Made by a program: the position numbers and the translations under genes
The notes under the pieces: model-generated
The model's database searches: none
What the model saw: the letters and a program-made list of their open reading frames with translations, nothing else
Told to the model about the DNA's origin: nothing
From: Micractinium sp. NFX-FRZ
Lineage: Eukaryota; Chlorophyta; Trebouxiophyceae; Chlorellales; Chlorellaceae
Direction of reading: 5' to 3'
DNA: 64,000 nucleotides
NCBI GenBank assembly: GCA_029339195.1
Contig: JAPTJF010000295.1
Location: forward strand, 1 to 64,000
Shown: positions 11,901 through 22,243 of the stretch, piece by piece
Layout: each line of letters starts with the position of its first letter
Numbering within the stretch: position 1 is the stretch's first letter

Positions 11901-12140
11901 GGGTCACCCCTGGGCTGGCTTACCTGGCTGGCTTCGACTGCCTCCGCTACACCCCTGAATTCAACATGGAAATTTCACACAACATTACTGCCCCGCCTCG
12001 CTTGCGTGCCGCAGGAGGTGCTGGGCCTCATCCAGGAGTGCATCTCAGTTGAGCCCGGCCGGCGACTCACCGCAGCCCAGGCGTTTGCGCGGCTGCGGGC
12101 AACCAGTGAAGGCGGGTGCCCGCCGGCGGACGCCTCGTGA
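5934..12140 (+). CDS. LRR receptor kinase, copy B (complete)
   Basis: Exons: 5934-6072, 6225-6369, 6634-6855, 7027-7624, 8052-8215, 8380-8460, 8814-9687, 9998-10102, 10504-10614, 10928-11028, 11171-11257, 11436-11694, 12015-12140; 1003 residues. Residues 1-30 form a signal peptide. Residues 47-95 are an LRR N-cap (CSWQGVACD, then RVTEL), as in plant LRR receptor kinases. LRRs run to about 445 with LxGxLP motifs. A C-cap Cys (DQWCDAP) precedes the membrane helix at about 506-528. A long basic, Gln-rich juxtamembrane region follows, and the kinase spans about 742-995. Key residues: VAVK Lys, WREVAMM Glu, HGDLKPGN, APE, DIYSFG. DFG is replaced by DLS, the most divergent of the set. Copy B lacks the WGLPT motif found before the kinase in the other copies and lacks the intron that splits the LRR region at the 54-base exon. 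Start chosen as the first ATG before the hydrophobic leader. Confidence 0.87.
8475..8655 (+). repeat. GCATGTGGGGCC minisatellite in an intron of copy B
   Basis: At least eight imperfect units built on GCATGTGGGGCCGCTGCTGT, some extended by AGCCCACGC or TGCTCCCAGCCCGC, fill most of the intron 8461-8813. It lies after the C-cap LRR exon. Confidence 0.75.
10131..10380 (+). repeat. intron repeats seeded by a copied exon end
   Basis: Inside the intron after the Gly-loop exon of copy B, the exon end and donor (CAGGTGGCGGTCAAGGTGAG) recur at about 10145 as CAGGTGGCGGTCAAGGCGAG. Two copies of a TGCCCAAAGTGAGGGCTGCC block follow (near 10190 and 10247), then two copies of a roughly 50-base block with GACATGCCCAGGTGGCAGTG (near 10283 and 10343). 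Confidence 0.7.
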
Positions 12141-13304
12141 CACCGCGGCGCCTGCAGGGCATGCGCCCGACGAACCCAGTGGGCATGCCACGGATGTGCG
12201 TGCATTCCAGGCGTTTGATTCTGCAGGATGCATGCACATCTCATGCCCCTCTTTGTTGCACGCGTGAACCATGCAAGCTGCTGGAACGCGAGCGATGTCA
12301 AGCACACTCTGCCATGCAAGGATGAATTGGGTGCCTTGCGGCATGGAAGGCCTGCCATGGTACATGGCTGGTTGGCTGGCAAAAACGAGTGTGCAGCCTT
12401 GCAATCGAGGGGTGGATCCTCCCCTCAGAGTCTAAGTAAGGTGGCGGAAAGAGGCACTTTCCCCAACGCGGGTTGCGGCTGGCTGGACACATCAGAGTGT
12501 GATCTGTAAGGGCATGCATGCAGGGGGGCGAAGCGTGAAGACAAGGGCCGCAAGCAGGGGCGAACAGGTGTCAGCCAGCTTCTCCCAGTTTGGCGGCACC
12601 TGACAGAGTCGCCGAATGGCACCAGAGACGAACTGACGTTGGTTGGCGGCGCCGCCAAAGTTACCGGCCGTCTTTAGCAGCGGTGCATGCATGAATTGGC
12701 ACAATTCGGCCCACACAGTGTGGTTGTGCCAATGCTTTGCAAGCGCTATTGGGACTTGCCATCACAGCTACAGCAGCCAACTTGGGCCAACGCTGTCAGA
12801 GACACAGGTTGGCCGTCGACGGGAGAGCCAGCTCAGGCCATGCCTCCGTACAGCTGCTAGGGGTAGGGCACCCGCCTTCCTCCCTCATATCAACCAGCGT
12901 GCTCTGCGACGCAACGCTCCGTCTGGTGCAGCGTGCGCCGTGGTTGTGCGGGAGCCGTGCATCCCGCCGTGCGCGGCGGCCGGTTCGGCGGCCAGCGGTG
13001 GCCCCTGCGCGGCTTGCTGAATTTCGAGCATTGCGCGCCGCCGAGTCTGAGGACAGCTTGCTGTACCGGCCGTGCGAAACGCTGGGCGCCTGTCCGAGCT
13101 TCGTCGCTACGCAAAACTGCGCAGTAGATGTGATAACGGCAGCAATGCGCCAGGCGGAGACCTCCAGCAAGTGTGCCGGCCGCCCTGTGAGCGCGGCGGC
13201 ACCGTGAGCTCTGCAGGCGGGCCACCCGCCTCGGTCCACAGTTTTACTGACAGCCTGTGGATGCACATGCGCACATAACCACCTGGTACCAAGTACACCA
13301 GTTC
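12141..13304. other. intergenic between copies B and C
   Basis: There is no receptor exon here. The stretch presumably holds the 3' end of B and the promoter of C. On the minus strand, 12492-12770 is open for about 90 codons and has an amino acid mix unlike its GC-rich neighbours (motif KTAGNFGGAANQRQF). I find no clear start, splice partners or family for it, so I do not call it a gene. Nothing else is recognisable. Confidence 0.4.
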
Positions 13305-16300
13305 ATGACGGCCCCAGCAATGGTAGCAGCGGCCCTAGCAGCGTGGCTTTTGTTGCCTGTGCTGCTCGCCGGGACAGCGCTGGCCTCACCGCAGCACACG
13401 CGGCCCTCAGCTGTTGACGAAGGTGCGTGGGCTGGGATGCGCAACATGCACGCATGCGTCTCCTCTTAAAGTGTGCACCGGATGGAATGCTCAGCCAGAC
13501 TGACCCTTTGGCCCTGCCTGCCTCCCGCCTGGCCCTGGCTGCAGCGGGCATCATGCGCGGCTTGCGCCGGCTGCTGCACCCAACTGCCGGCACGCTCTTT
13601 GGGCAGCACACATTGGGTGCCACCCACCACTGCAGCTGGGAGAGACGCTCCAGTCCCAGGCTGCGTGTGGTGTGCAACCAGCACCGGATGGTCACTGAGC
13701 TGTGAGTTGGGTGCTTGCGCAGGCCCAGCGGGTTGCCGCTTACTGTATTGCCCCACAGCCTCTGCGGCAACAGGAGGCCGCCCCCCGGCTACCGCCCGCA
13801 GACCCCCTGCTCTGTCTGCGCTCGCAACGCTCACATGCACGCATTGCATCCCTGCCTGCATCTCCCTTGTTGTGGCACGCGCGCAGGCGCGTACTCCCGC
13901 TGGAACGCACAGATGCACAGTCAGCACGCGTTGGCAGCGGCCGTGGCGGTGGCACGCCTCCGGCCATCCCCGTGCCTCCAGAGGTGGCGCAGCTGGCGCG
14001 CCTGCCTGCCCTTGAAGCGCTCTACTATGGCTCCTGGCAGGAAGTGCCCTGGCAGGAATCCCTGCCTACCGCGTGGCTTCAACCGGACTCGTTCCCGCGC
14101 CTGTCCAGGTGCGCTGGCGCAAGGGCACTCGCTGCCCTGCCAGACCACCACCACCGCTGTGTTCCACGCACCTGCTGTGCCCTGCATGGCACACACCTCT
14201 TGCCACAGGGTCTCAACACATCTGATGTGCGCTGCACGGCACACAAACTCTTGCCTTGACTGACAGCCCCTCCATCCACGACGCATCCATGCCCACCTTC
14301 ATTTGACTCCTGCCCCCTGCCCCCGTGTGCCGCAGGCTGGAGCTGCAGCTTCTCAACCATACGGGGGCCGCCCTGCCCGACATCCCGCCAGGCGCGCTGC
14401 CCAGCCTCCGAAACCTGACGCTGACCTTGCCCGCGCTGCGCAGCCCGCTGCCCGCCAGCTGGGGCGCCGACCACCGGGTGCTGCCCGCGCTGCGCCAGCT
14501 GTCATTGATGCTGGAAGTGGAAGGCGGGCTGCCGGCCAGCTGGGGCCCGGGCCTGCAGCGCCTGCAGAGCTTGGTGGTGGTCAACATGGCGCAGCAGCGG
14601 CTGGTGGCTGGCGGCACCGTATCAGCCCCTCGCGTGCGCATGCACTGGTTGGCCCAGCTGCAGCAGTGCCGCCTGCTGAAGCTGACAAACCTGGGACTGC
14701 AAGGCTCGCTGTCAGACGTGCTGCTCAAGCTGGGCAGCTCCCCAAGCTTGCGCGACCTTGACTTGTCGGGCAACGCGCTCAGCGGCACCCTGCCAGCCCA
14801 CCTGTTCTCTTCCCTGCCCAACCTGGACTCCATAGCGGTGAGTCTTGCATGGCCCTTCCCTCTCGACGGATCCAGCCTGCCAGCCAGCCAGCCGCACGGC
14901 AGCCAGCCAGCGCATGGTGAGGACAAAGGCACCGTCTGGGCACCCTGCCCAACTGTGTCTCCCAGGCACACTCCCCCATACTGCCTCCTGACATGTGCTT
15001 GGTACGTGCCCTCCCCACCCTCATGTGCAGCTTGACGACAACGATCTTGAGGGGACGCTCCCGCCAGAGTGGGCTGCTTCCAAGGTGAGCCCTCCCTGCA
15101 GCCGGGCAGGCGGTCGGGGCAGCCGGCACCCGCTGCCACGAATGCTGCCACTCGGGGTCTGCGCGCCAGTGCCGTGCACCCAAAATTCACGCACACCTGC
15201 TGCCCCATGCCTGCTGCGCAGGTGTTTGCGCTGTCTGTTTCAACCAACCGGCTGAGCGGCCCCGCATTCCCGCCCGCCTGGCTAGGCGGGCCTGGGGCGA
15301 TGCCCAACCTTCAGTCCCTCCAGCTCTCACAGAACCCTGCACTGACGGGCACCCTCCCCCCCAGCCTGCCCCCCAACCTGCGCATCCTGTGAGGAAGGCG
15401 TAGCACGCTATGCCTGCTGAGCGGCGCGGCCAGCACGCGCCTGCCTGACCCTGTGCCCGTGAAACAACAAAGCGCCCACCTGCCTGCCGCTTGCCCCCCT
15501 GCCTGCCTGCCTGCCTGCCTGCACCCACTTGCATGCCTGCATGCCCCCGCTTCTCTGGTCCCTCGCACACGCCATGGTCGTGGTCTAAATCAGGGGCGCC
15601 CCTCTGCCGGCTTTACAGGATGCTGGCTGGCACGGGAGTCGATGGGACCGTACCGGCTACCTGGTGCAACGCTCCCTTCACCGGCCAACTGAGAGATTTG
15701 TGAGTTCGGACCGCCTGTGGTGCGTGCTGCTGCGGGCTATTGGCTTGTGTGCATGCTCCTGCTGTGAGCAGCTGCACAAAAGGATGGCTGTGGCTGGAGC
15801 GGCGCAGCTTGTGGGGACACTTGCAGTTGCGGGGCACCCGCGGTACAGATGCAGCGTGTGGCGCCCGTGCAGCTGCTGGGCATCTGCTCGGGTGCCCAGC
15901 AACACCCCGACTGGGCCCATGGTGCAGGCTCATTGAGAACACAGCCATGGACTCCACGCCTCCTCCCTGTTTGCTCTCCAAGCTGCCCAACCTGCACATC
16001 AAGTCAACCAAGGCAGAGATAGCAGCCGGCGGTGCAGTGTCAGGAACGGCAGCGCAGGCCAGGTGGCCAGCGGTGGCGGCAGGCCTGGCTGCCGCACTGC
16101 TGCTGTGCGTGCTGCTGGCCGCGGGGTTTGCCGGGAGGCTGCCGCCCCCGCCGAGGCGCAGGGCGGTGGAGCAGCGGGGGCTTTCGGAGGCAGAGGTGCA
16201 GCGGAGGCTGCTGCACGTTGACGGCAGCAGGAACTCTTCCAGCTCAGAAGGTGGCCCCGCCAGCCTGGTGCGCCAGGTGCACCGCAAGCGGCTGGCGAGC

Positions 16301-18673
16301 CTGCTGAGTGCCACGCTGGGCGGTACCCGCCACGGCATCCAAATGGTGGCGTTTGAGGACGTGCACGCAGGGCTAGCACACCAGTTGGAGCAGCCAGGCA
16401 CGCACACAGGCGGTGCGGCCACGGACCGCATTGCACCAGCATCCCACGGCAGCAGCGGGAGTGCGTGGGGCACGCCTGCCTGTAGCCTGAGCGCTGGGCT
16501 GCACCCGCAGCGCAGCCGGCAGTGGGGCCTCCCAACTCAGTCGCTGCGCGTGCCTACCAGTGCACTGCACGTGAGTGCCGCAGGGGCAGGCGCTGCTGCT
16601 GCTGCTGCTGCTGCTGCTGACATATTGACTCTGCTGCCGCCGTGACGACGCTGCAACTACCACACAGTCAGTGCCCGTCCGCCGGCCCGCCTGCCTCTTT
16701 CCAACCCATTGTGCGTTTAACACCGCACATTCAACTGTTTCTGCCCTTCCACAGTTCCTGCTCGACCAGTCATTTGAGCTAGTGGAGCTCGGCAGCGGGG
16801 GGCATGCCTTGGTCGTGCTGGCGCGGATGCATCCAGGCGGCAAGACGATAGCCGCCAAGGTAAGCGGCCGCACATAGGAGACGATCTGCCAAGTCTTGCG
16901 TGCTCCGCTGGGCTGTTGCTGCCATCACCAGCTGCAACCATCCAGCTGCTGCTGCCCCCACCTGCTCAACGGCTGCCTGTGCGAGCCTGTTGTTGCCGTC
17001 TTCAACTGCTCCAGGCTGCATGCCTGAACAACCCCTCACTTTTCCCTTCTCCAACAGGTAGCCTACCGGCGTACCCTTGGCACCAGTGTGCCTCGCTTTT
17101 AGTACGCAAGACACCTGCTGTCTGTGTCCCTGCCCCCAGCAGGTGTTTGAGCTGGAGGCTGGCATTGACAGCGGCACCATGTGGCGGGAGGTGGCGATGA
17201 TGCGGCGGTGCCAGCACCCGAGGGTGGTGCCGCTGCTGGGCGTGGCACTCGAGGTGGGCTGGGGGGAGCTGTGCTGTGCTGTGCTGAGCTGTCTGTGCTA
17301 TGCTGGGCTGGGCTGGGGCTGTGGAATGAGTGCTCAGCTCTTTGCGCACCGGCCTGCCTATGGGGAGCCATGGGTCTGTGCTACGCATCCAAAGCTACGA
17401 TTTGGATGCCCAATCAAGGCTGCCATGTCCTGCTGCCCCTGCCCTTCCTGTCCGCAGGGCCCGATGCTTGTGCTGGCGATGGAGTTGATGCCACGTGGCA
17501 GCCTGCACAAAGTGCTGCTGGAGGGAGGTTCCTCCCCAGACCTGCGCTGGGATGCTTGGTGAGCGAGCAAGTGTTTCTGTCTCTGGTGTGCTTGATCTGG
17601 CCTGCACTACCAAAGTGGCACTCGTCCTGCTGCCATGTCCCATGGACGGCCCGCCGCTTACGCTGATGCAGCTCCTGCGTATAGCAGGCGCGTGGAGTGA
17701 CTGCTGCAGTGACTATGCACGTGCAACGCACTGTCTTCTGCCCCCCTGCAGTGGCCGCCAGGTGGCGCTGGATGTGGCAGAAGCGCTGGACCACCTGCAC
17801 ACGCAGCTGGGGGTGATGCACGGCGACCTGAAGCCGGGGTGAGTGGCGGTGTGCCAGCAGTGCATAATTATAAGGCACATGGCCGCAGCCCTCATGCTGG
17901 CAGGCATGGCGCCCGTGTGGGGTTTTGCTACTGGCTGGTGACCAATTAAAAACTGACGCCCAACCCCCATCCCACCCGCCGCGCATGCACTGCAGCAACG
18001 TGCTGCTGTCGGCCGAGTGGCGCACCTGCCTGGCAGATCTGGGCTTGGCCCGGCTCCTGGGCACAGGCGCACGCACCGCCGCCGGCTACACGCGCGCCTA
18101 CAGCGCTCCAGAGCAGCTGATGGGGCAGCGCTGCACCCTCCGAGCCGACATCTACTCCTTTGGCCTGCTGCTGGTGTCGCTGCTGACGCAGGAGGTGGCA
18201 GCGGAACGGGGGGGCTGGCGCCTGCCACGCGTTCCTGAGGAGTGCCCGCAGGTGGGGCCCACGCACGCCTGCCCATGGAGTGTGCTGCACCAGCGGCATT
18301 GCCTGTACGGCTTTGCTGTTTCCCAAGTGCTGCGCCGACCTGCACAGGCGTCCCAAGTCCTGCTGGCCAGCCCCTGCTGGCCAGCCCCTGCACCCCGCCT
18401 GCCCCTGCTTGCCCTCGCTGCTGCCCCCCCACCCGCCTGTCCTGACGTGCCCACACTGATGCCGGAACGCTGACATGGACTGCCCACTTGTGGCGGGCCT
18501 CCCCGCTTGCCCTGCTGCAGGAGGTCCTGTCCCTCATTCAAGAATGCTTGCTTGTCACACCCGAGCACCGCCCCACGGCTGCGCAGGCGCTGGCGCGGCT
18601 GGCAGCCACGAGCGCATCTCTTCCCAGTACCCCTCACCATACAGCAGCGGCAGCGACCTCTCAGCCGCAGTGA
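13305..18673 (+). CDS. LRR receptor kinase, copy C (complete)
   Basis: Exons: 13305-13422, 13545-13701, 13887-14108, 14336-14837, 15031-15084, 15222-15388, 15619-15699, 15928-16570, 16755-16859, 17143-17253, 17458-17558, 17752-17838, 17996-18251, 18521-18673; 918 residues. A signal peptide (about 1-28) is followed by an N-cap with CSW, and plant-type LRRs to about 430 including LDLSGNALSGTLP. The C-cap is TWCNAP then TPPPC; the membrane helix lies near 481-503. The juxtamembrane region carries ASLVRQ and WGLPTQSLR. The kinase (about 649-890) has GSGGHALV, an AAK lysine, WREVAMM, HGDLKPGNVLL, DLG and SAPEQ. It is non-RD. The tail is Ser/Thr/Ala-rich. Start is the first ATG before the leader; a second in-frame ATG five codons on is possible. 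Predicted plasma-membrane receptor, ligand unknown. Confidence 0.87.
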
Positions 18674-18750
18674 TGCCACAGTGTTGATCACTACCGCAGT
18701 GTTGATTACTACCGCAGTGTTGATCACTACCGCAGTGTTGATCGCTAGTA
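18674..18750 (+). repeat. 18-base tandem repeat just after copy C
   Basis: About four copies of ACCGCAGTGTTGATCACT begin right at the stop codon of copy C. The unit differs by single bases between copies. It could form part of the 3' untranslated region. Confidence 0.75.
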
Positions 18751-19456
18751 CAACCACCCATATGCATTAATGGTTTGTTTTGCTCTACATCTTTCAACCA
18801 AACAGTCCACCCAGCCCATTTCCTGCCCCTCCCAGTAATATTACGCTATGATGTGCCATTGGCTCGAGCTGTTTCATATCAACTGCAGCTTGCTCTCCTT
18901 GTTTTCCAAAATCTTTCTGTCCAGGCCTTCCCCTTTCATCTTACGCAACCTCCACTTACTACATCTGCCCCCCAACCCTACTAAATCTGCCCCACCTTAC
19001 GAAGGGAAAGGCCAGGCTTACTAACTGCCCCAGCCAAAGTGTGGGCGTCCTTTCAAGTGTTGAAAACCTATTCATCAGTCTCCCAATGAAACAGCATAGC
19101 CGAGGTGCCGGGTCTGCCTGGAGTGGGAGATTAAAAGGCGCTTGCCAGCAGTGCCGCCGCCGGCGCCGCCGCCGCGCCCCTGCCTGTGTGTTCAAGGCAG
19201 CCTGGCACCGCATGCAAAACAGCGGTGGAGAGTGCGGTGGCTGGCTAGGATGCATGCCGCGTAATCAAAGAACAGAGACCCTGCCGCCGTGTTGTATGCA
19301 GGCAAGACGGGAAGAAAGCTGCCCAGCAGTGTCAAGTCGAGTCTCAGGCAGGCGCCCCCACAGTGCCTCTGCTTCCACACAGTTCCCCCTCACCCGTCGG
19401 CTTCCTGAAAATTCAGGAGCATTACACCCACTTAGCGAGCGGGCAGCATCGCAGCC
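18751..19456. other. intergenic before the carbonic anhydrase gene
   Basis: This stretch is lower in GC than the genes and presumably contains the end of copy C and the promoter of the carbonic anhydrase gene. It includes a short CCGCCGGCGCCGCCGCC run near 19160. No exon or RNA gene is seen. Confidence 0.45.
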
Positions 19457-21440
19457 ATGACGGCAGCCCCGGGTGGCCTGCGCGTGCTTGACGAGGTGCT
19501 GGCAGCCAACAAGGCCTACCAGCAGAGCGGGCAGCACACCCTGGATATGAAGCTCGGGGTGGTGCTGTCCTGCATGGACTCCAGGTGCGGACCTCTCCTT
19601 TCGTGCCTCGGGATCGGTCGCAGGGAAGGGGGAGGCACAGAGGCGGCGGGGGGGGGGGCGGCAACTTGCGTGCCACGCGCCACGACCGAGGCTGCGGTGG
19701 GGTGCCCGCTCAGCTGCCTGCTGCGCACGCGCGCCCCGCTGCAGGGGCGCCACGGGCGGCAGCTGCGCCAGACCCGTTCCTCCCCTCAACCACCGTCACA
19801 AGGCTTATCTCATGCTGGCGCCAGCTGTCGCTCACCCACGCCAGCCCTGCATCCCCTTGTGCGCAGGCTGCTCCCTGAGCACTTCCTTGGCCTGAAGCAG
19901 GGGGAAGCTGAGGTGATTCGCAACGGGGGAGGGCGCGTGACTGAAGATGTGGTCAGGTGGGCTGGGTGCAGGCAGGCCTGTGTGTAGGGAGGTGGGCGCG
20001 CCAACACTGGGTGCAGGCCGTTTTCAAAGGGTGCGGCCGCGTGCGGCCGCGCTGTGTTTGACATGGATTCACTGGGGGCCTGTTGGTGAGGGCCAGTTGT
20101 GCTCCGGACGGGGTGGGCTCGGTGTCTGGCGCCTGCCAGCTGGCGGACCGGCAGGTGCGGCTCACAGCGTATCCTTGGCGCCGTCCACTGGTTGCGCAGG
20201 TCGCTGATTGTGTGCCAGGATGTGCTGGGCTGCAACGCGATCCTGGTCATCCACCACACGGGTCGGTGAGGTCGGCGCTCAGGCCAGTGCGGCTGTGCCA
20301 GCGCAGCCGGGCCATTGCTGCTGAGCAACAGGGCGCAGCAGCCGGCTCCACCGCTCGCACTGAGCAGCAGCAACCGTGCCTACCTGCCTGCCTACCTCCC
20401 GCCCCGCCCTGCCTGCTCGCAACCCCCCAGCGAGGCACGAGCTGTGTGCCTCCCCGCCTCCCCGCCTGCCTGCCCACCCGCCCACCCGCCCTGCAGACTG
20501 CGGCGCCCACGCCGCTCTCTTCCACCCCTCCTCGGCCGCTGAGCACGCCAAGGCCAAGGCGGGGGAGCTGCTGGGGGTAGATACCGGCGGTGGGTGCCTG
20601 GCTCAGGGACGTTTGCCTGCCTGAGGCATGCCGGGCCAGCTGTGTATGGGCACTGATGCACGACCCTCCCTCCCACCCAAGCTGCCGTGTGCCCCCGCCC
20701 AAGACGCCACAACATACAATCCCCGCCGCTCCCGGGGCTCAACAGTGGCATGCCTCCTGTGAAGCATTACCTGGGCGCTGGCGGGTGTGTCCGTGGCTCA
20801 ACTTCCTTCTGGCTTCCTCAGCCCACCCCTCGGGCTGTCTCACATCACGGCGTCTCCTGTGTGCCTCCCCCTGGCAGGCATCAACATGCGGCCCATCTAC
20901 GGGCTGGAGGGGTCGGTGCGTGATGATGTGGCGGGGCTGCGCAAGGACAGGCACATCAAGGGCTCCACAGGTGGGCGGCCCTGTGGAGGTACAGGGAGTC
21001 GTGCCCGCAGAATCTGATACGCGACTTTGATGATCAGATAAGCATCTGTGGTGATGTGCCACTGCCAGGACAGCCAGCACACAGGCAGCCTGTGCACAGG
21101 CAGCCACACCAAGAGGCTCACAGGTGGGAAACAGCACCCACCTGCCCAGCTTTTACTGGGGATGCACACTACCTGCTGTGGCAGGTAGCTGCTCCGAAAG
21201 CCCTTTCAAAACAGCTGGGGCAGGGGCCCCCGCCAGCGGCGGCGGCGGCGCTAGTTGGGTGTGCAAGGGCAAAGTGTGGGCATGATGGCGGGAGTGAGGG
21301 TCTGCGCTCTGCTGGGCCCGCACCTAAACTGGCACCGATGAAACTTGCGATAAAGTTGCCTCGCCCGCTGGCCTCACTTTCTGCTTGGCCAAACAGCGCC
21401 ACGCCAGCTTTTTCACACCACTGACCTGGCACGTCTCATC

Positions 21441-21478
<38 letters not shown>

Positions 21479-21626
21479 GCTGTCCCCTTGCGCCCCACCT
21501 GCCCGCCGTGCAGCCATCTATGGCCTCGTGTTTGAGACGGAGAGCGGAGTGCTCAGGGAGGTGTGCCGCGACGAGGGGACCGCAGCGGCAGCGGCAGAGC
21601 ATGCACCCTCGGCAGGCGGCGCATGA
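19457..21626 (+). CDS. beta-carbonic anhydrase
   Basis: Exons: 19457-19584, 19867-19956, 20200-20261, 20497-20589, 20878-20970, 21514-21626; 192 residues. It interconverts CO2 and bicarbonate with a zinc bound by Cys, His and Cys. The signature is complete: CMDSR near residue 39, with zinc Cys and the catalytic Asp-Arg dyad, and HHTDCG near 93, with zinc His and Cys. VIRNGGG and the closing strand GLVFETESGVLREV also fit. The layout resembles the short bacterial type typified by mycobacterial Rv1284 rather than the longer plant chloroplast enzymes. There is no obvious transit peptide, so the cytosol is likely. The splice junction between exons 3 and 4 falls inside the zinc motif, and the phases agree. 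The donor at 20590 was preferred over 20577 because only it keeps the frame. It interrupts the receptor array between copies C and D and has no evident functional link to it. Confidence 0.88.
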
Positions 21627-22243
21627 CATGGGCACACACAGCAGTATCCGCCAATGTGTGGCTGACTGATAGGGTGGCTGAGCGTGGGGCGGCTGACTGC
21701 TGGCTGCGCCCTCACGGCTTCATTTGTGCCTGCGGCGCGTGCACTGGCCACAAAGCGGCGCCTGCACTGAGCGGCACGGGTTGATGCACCGTTGCTGGCT
21801 GTGCACAGCCACTGGGAAGGTGCTCTCACATGCCGGCACGCGTCAGGGTCCATCCCCGCCCTCTTGTAAACACGGTCTTCACAATGCAGAGGTGTTCGTA
21901 GGTTTCATTTCGGGCTGTCTTCCCGTACAGAATGTCAGGCAGCTGCAGCCGACCTGAGACCAGGCAGGCACATAGTGTGTCCTGCGCCCAAGAGGTCCGG
22001 CGTGCCATAACCCCCTGATACAGCGCCCAAATCCGATCAACTGCCAACCACGTGCCCGCCGAGTGTGCGCCGTGCGCTGGCGTCGGATAGCCAGCAGCCG
22101 GCTCAGGCGTGGTTTCAGATGCGTTAAGCGGCGTAATTGGCCGGTTGTACGCTATGGCTCACGCGGGGAGCGCCACTGGTGGACTGGTGGACTGCCCGCT
22201 GCCGCCGCCCCCTCCGGCCCGCCGCCCGCCCCACCTGCCATCT
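21627..22243. other. intergenic before copy D
   Basis: No gene is called. The minus strand is open from 22060 to 21826 with a protein-like composition (LQLPDILYGKTARNETYEHL), but no start, splice partners or family could be assigned. The stretch next to 22243 should contain the promoter of copy D. Confidence 0.4.

Noticed and set aside
22154..22243. Earlier ATG for copy D adding 30 Pro-rich residues
   Set aside because: It would bury the signal peptide behind a hydrophilic Pro-rich stretch, unlike B, C and E.
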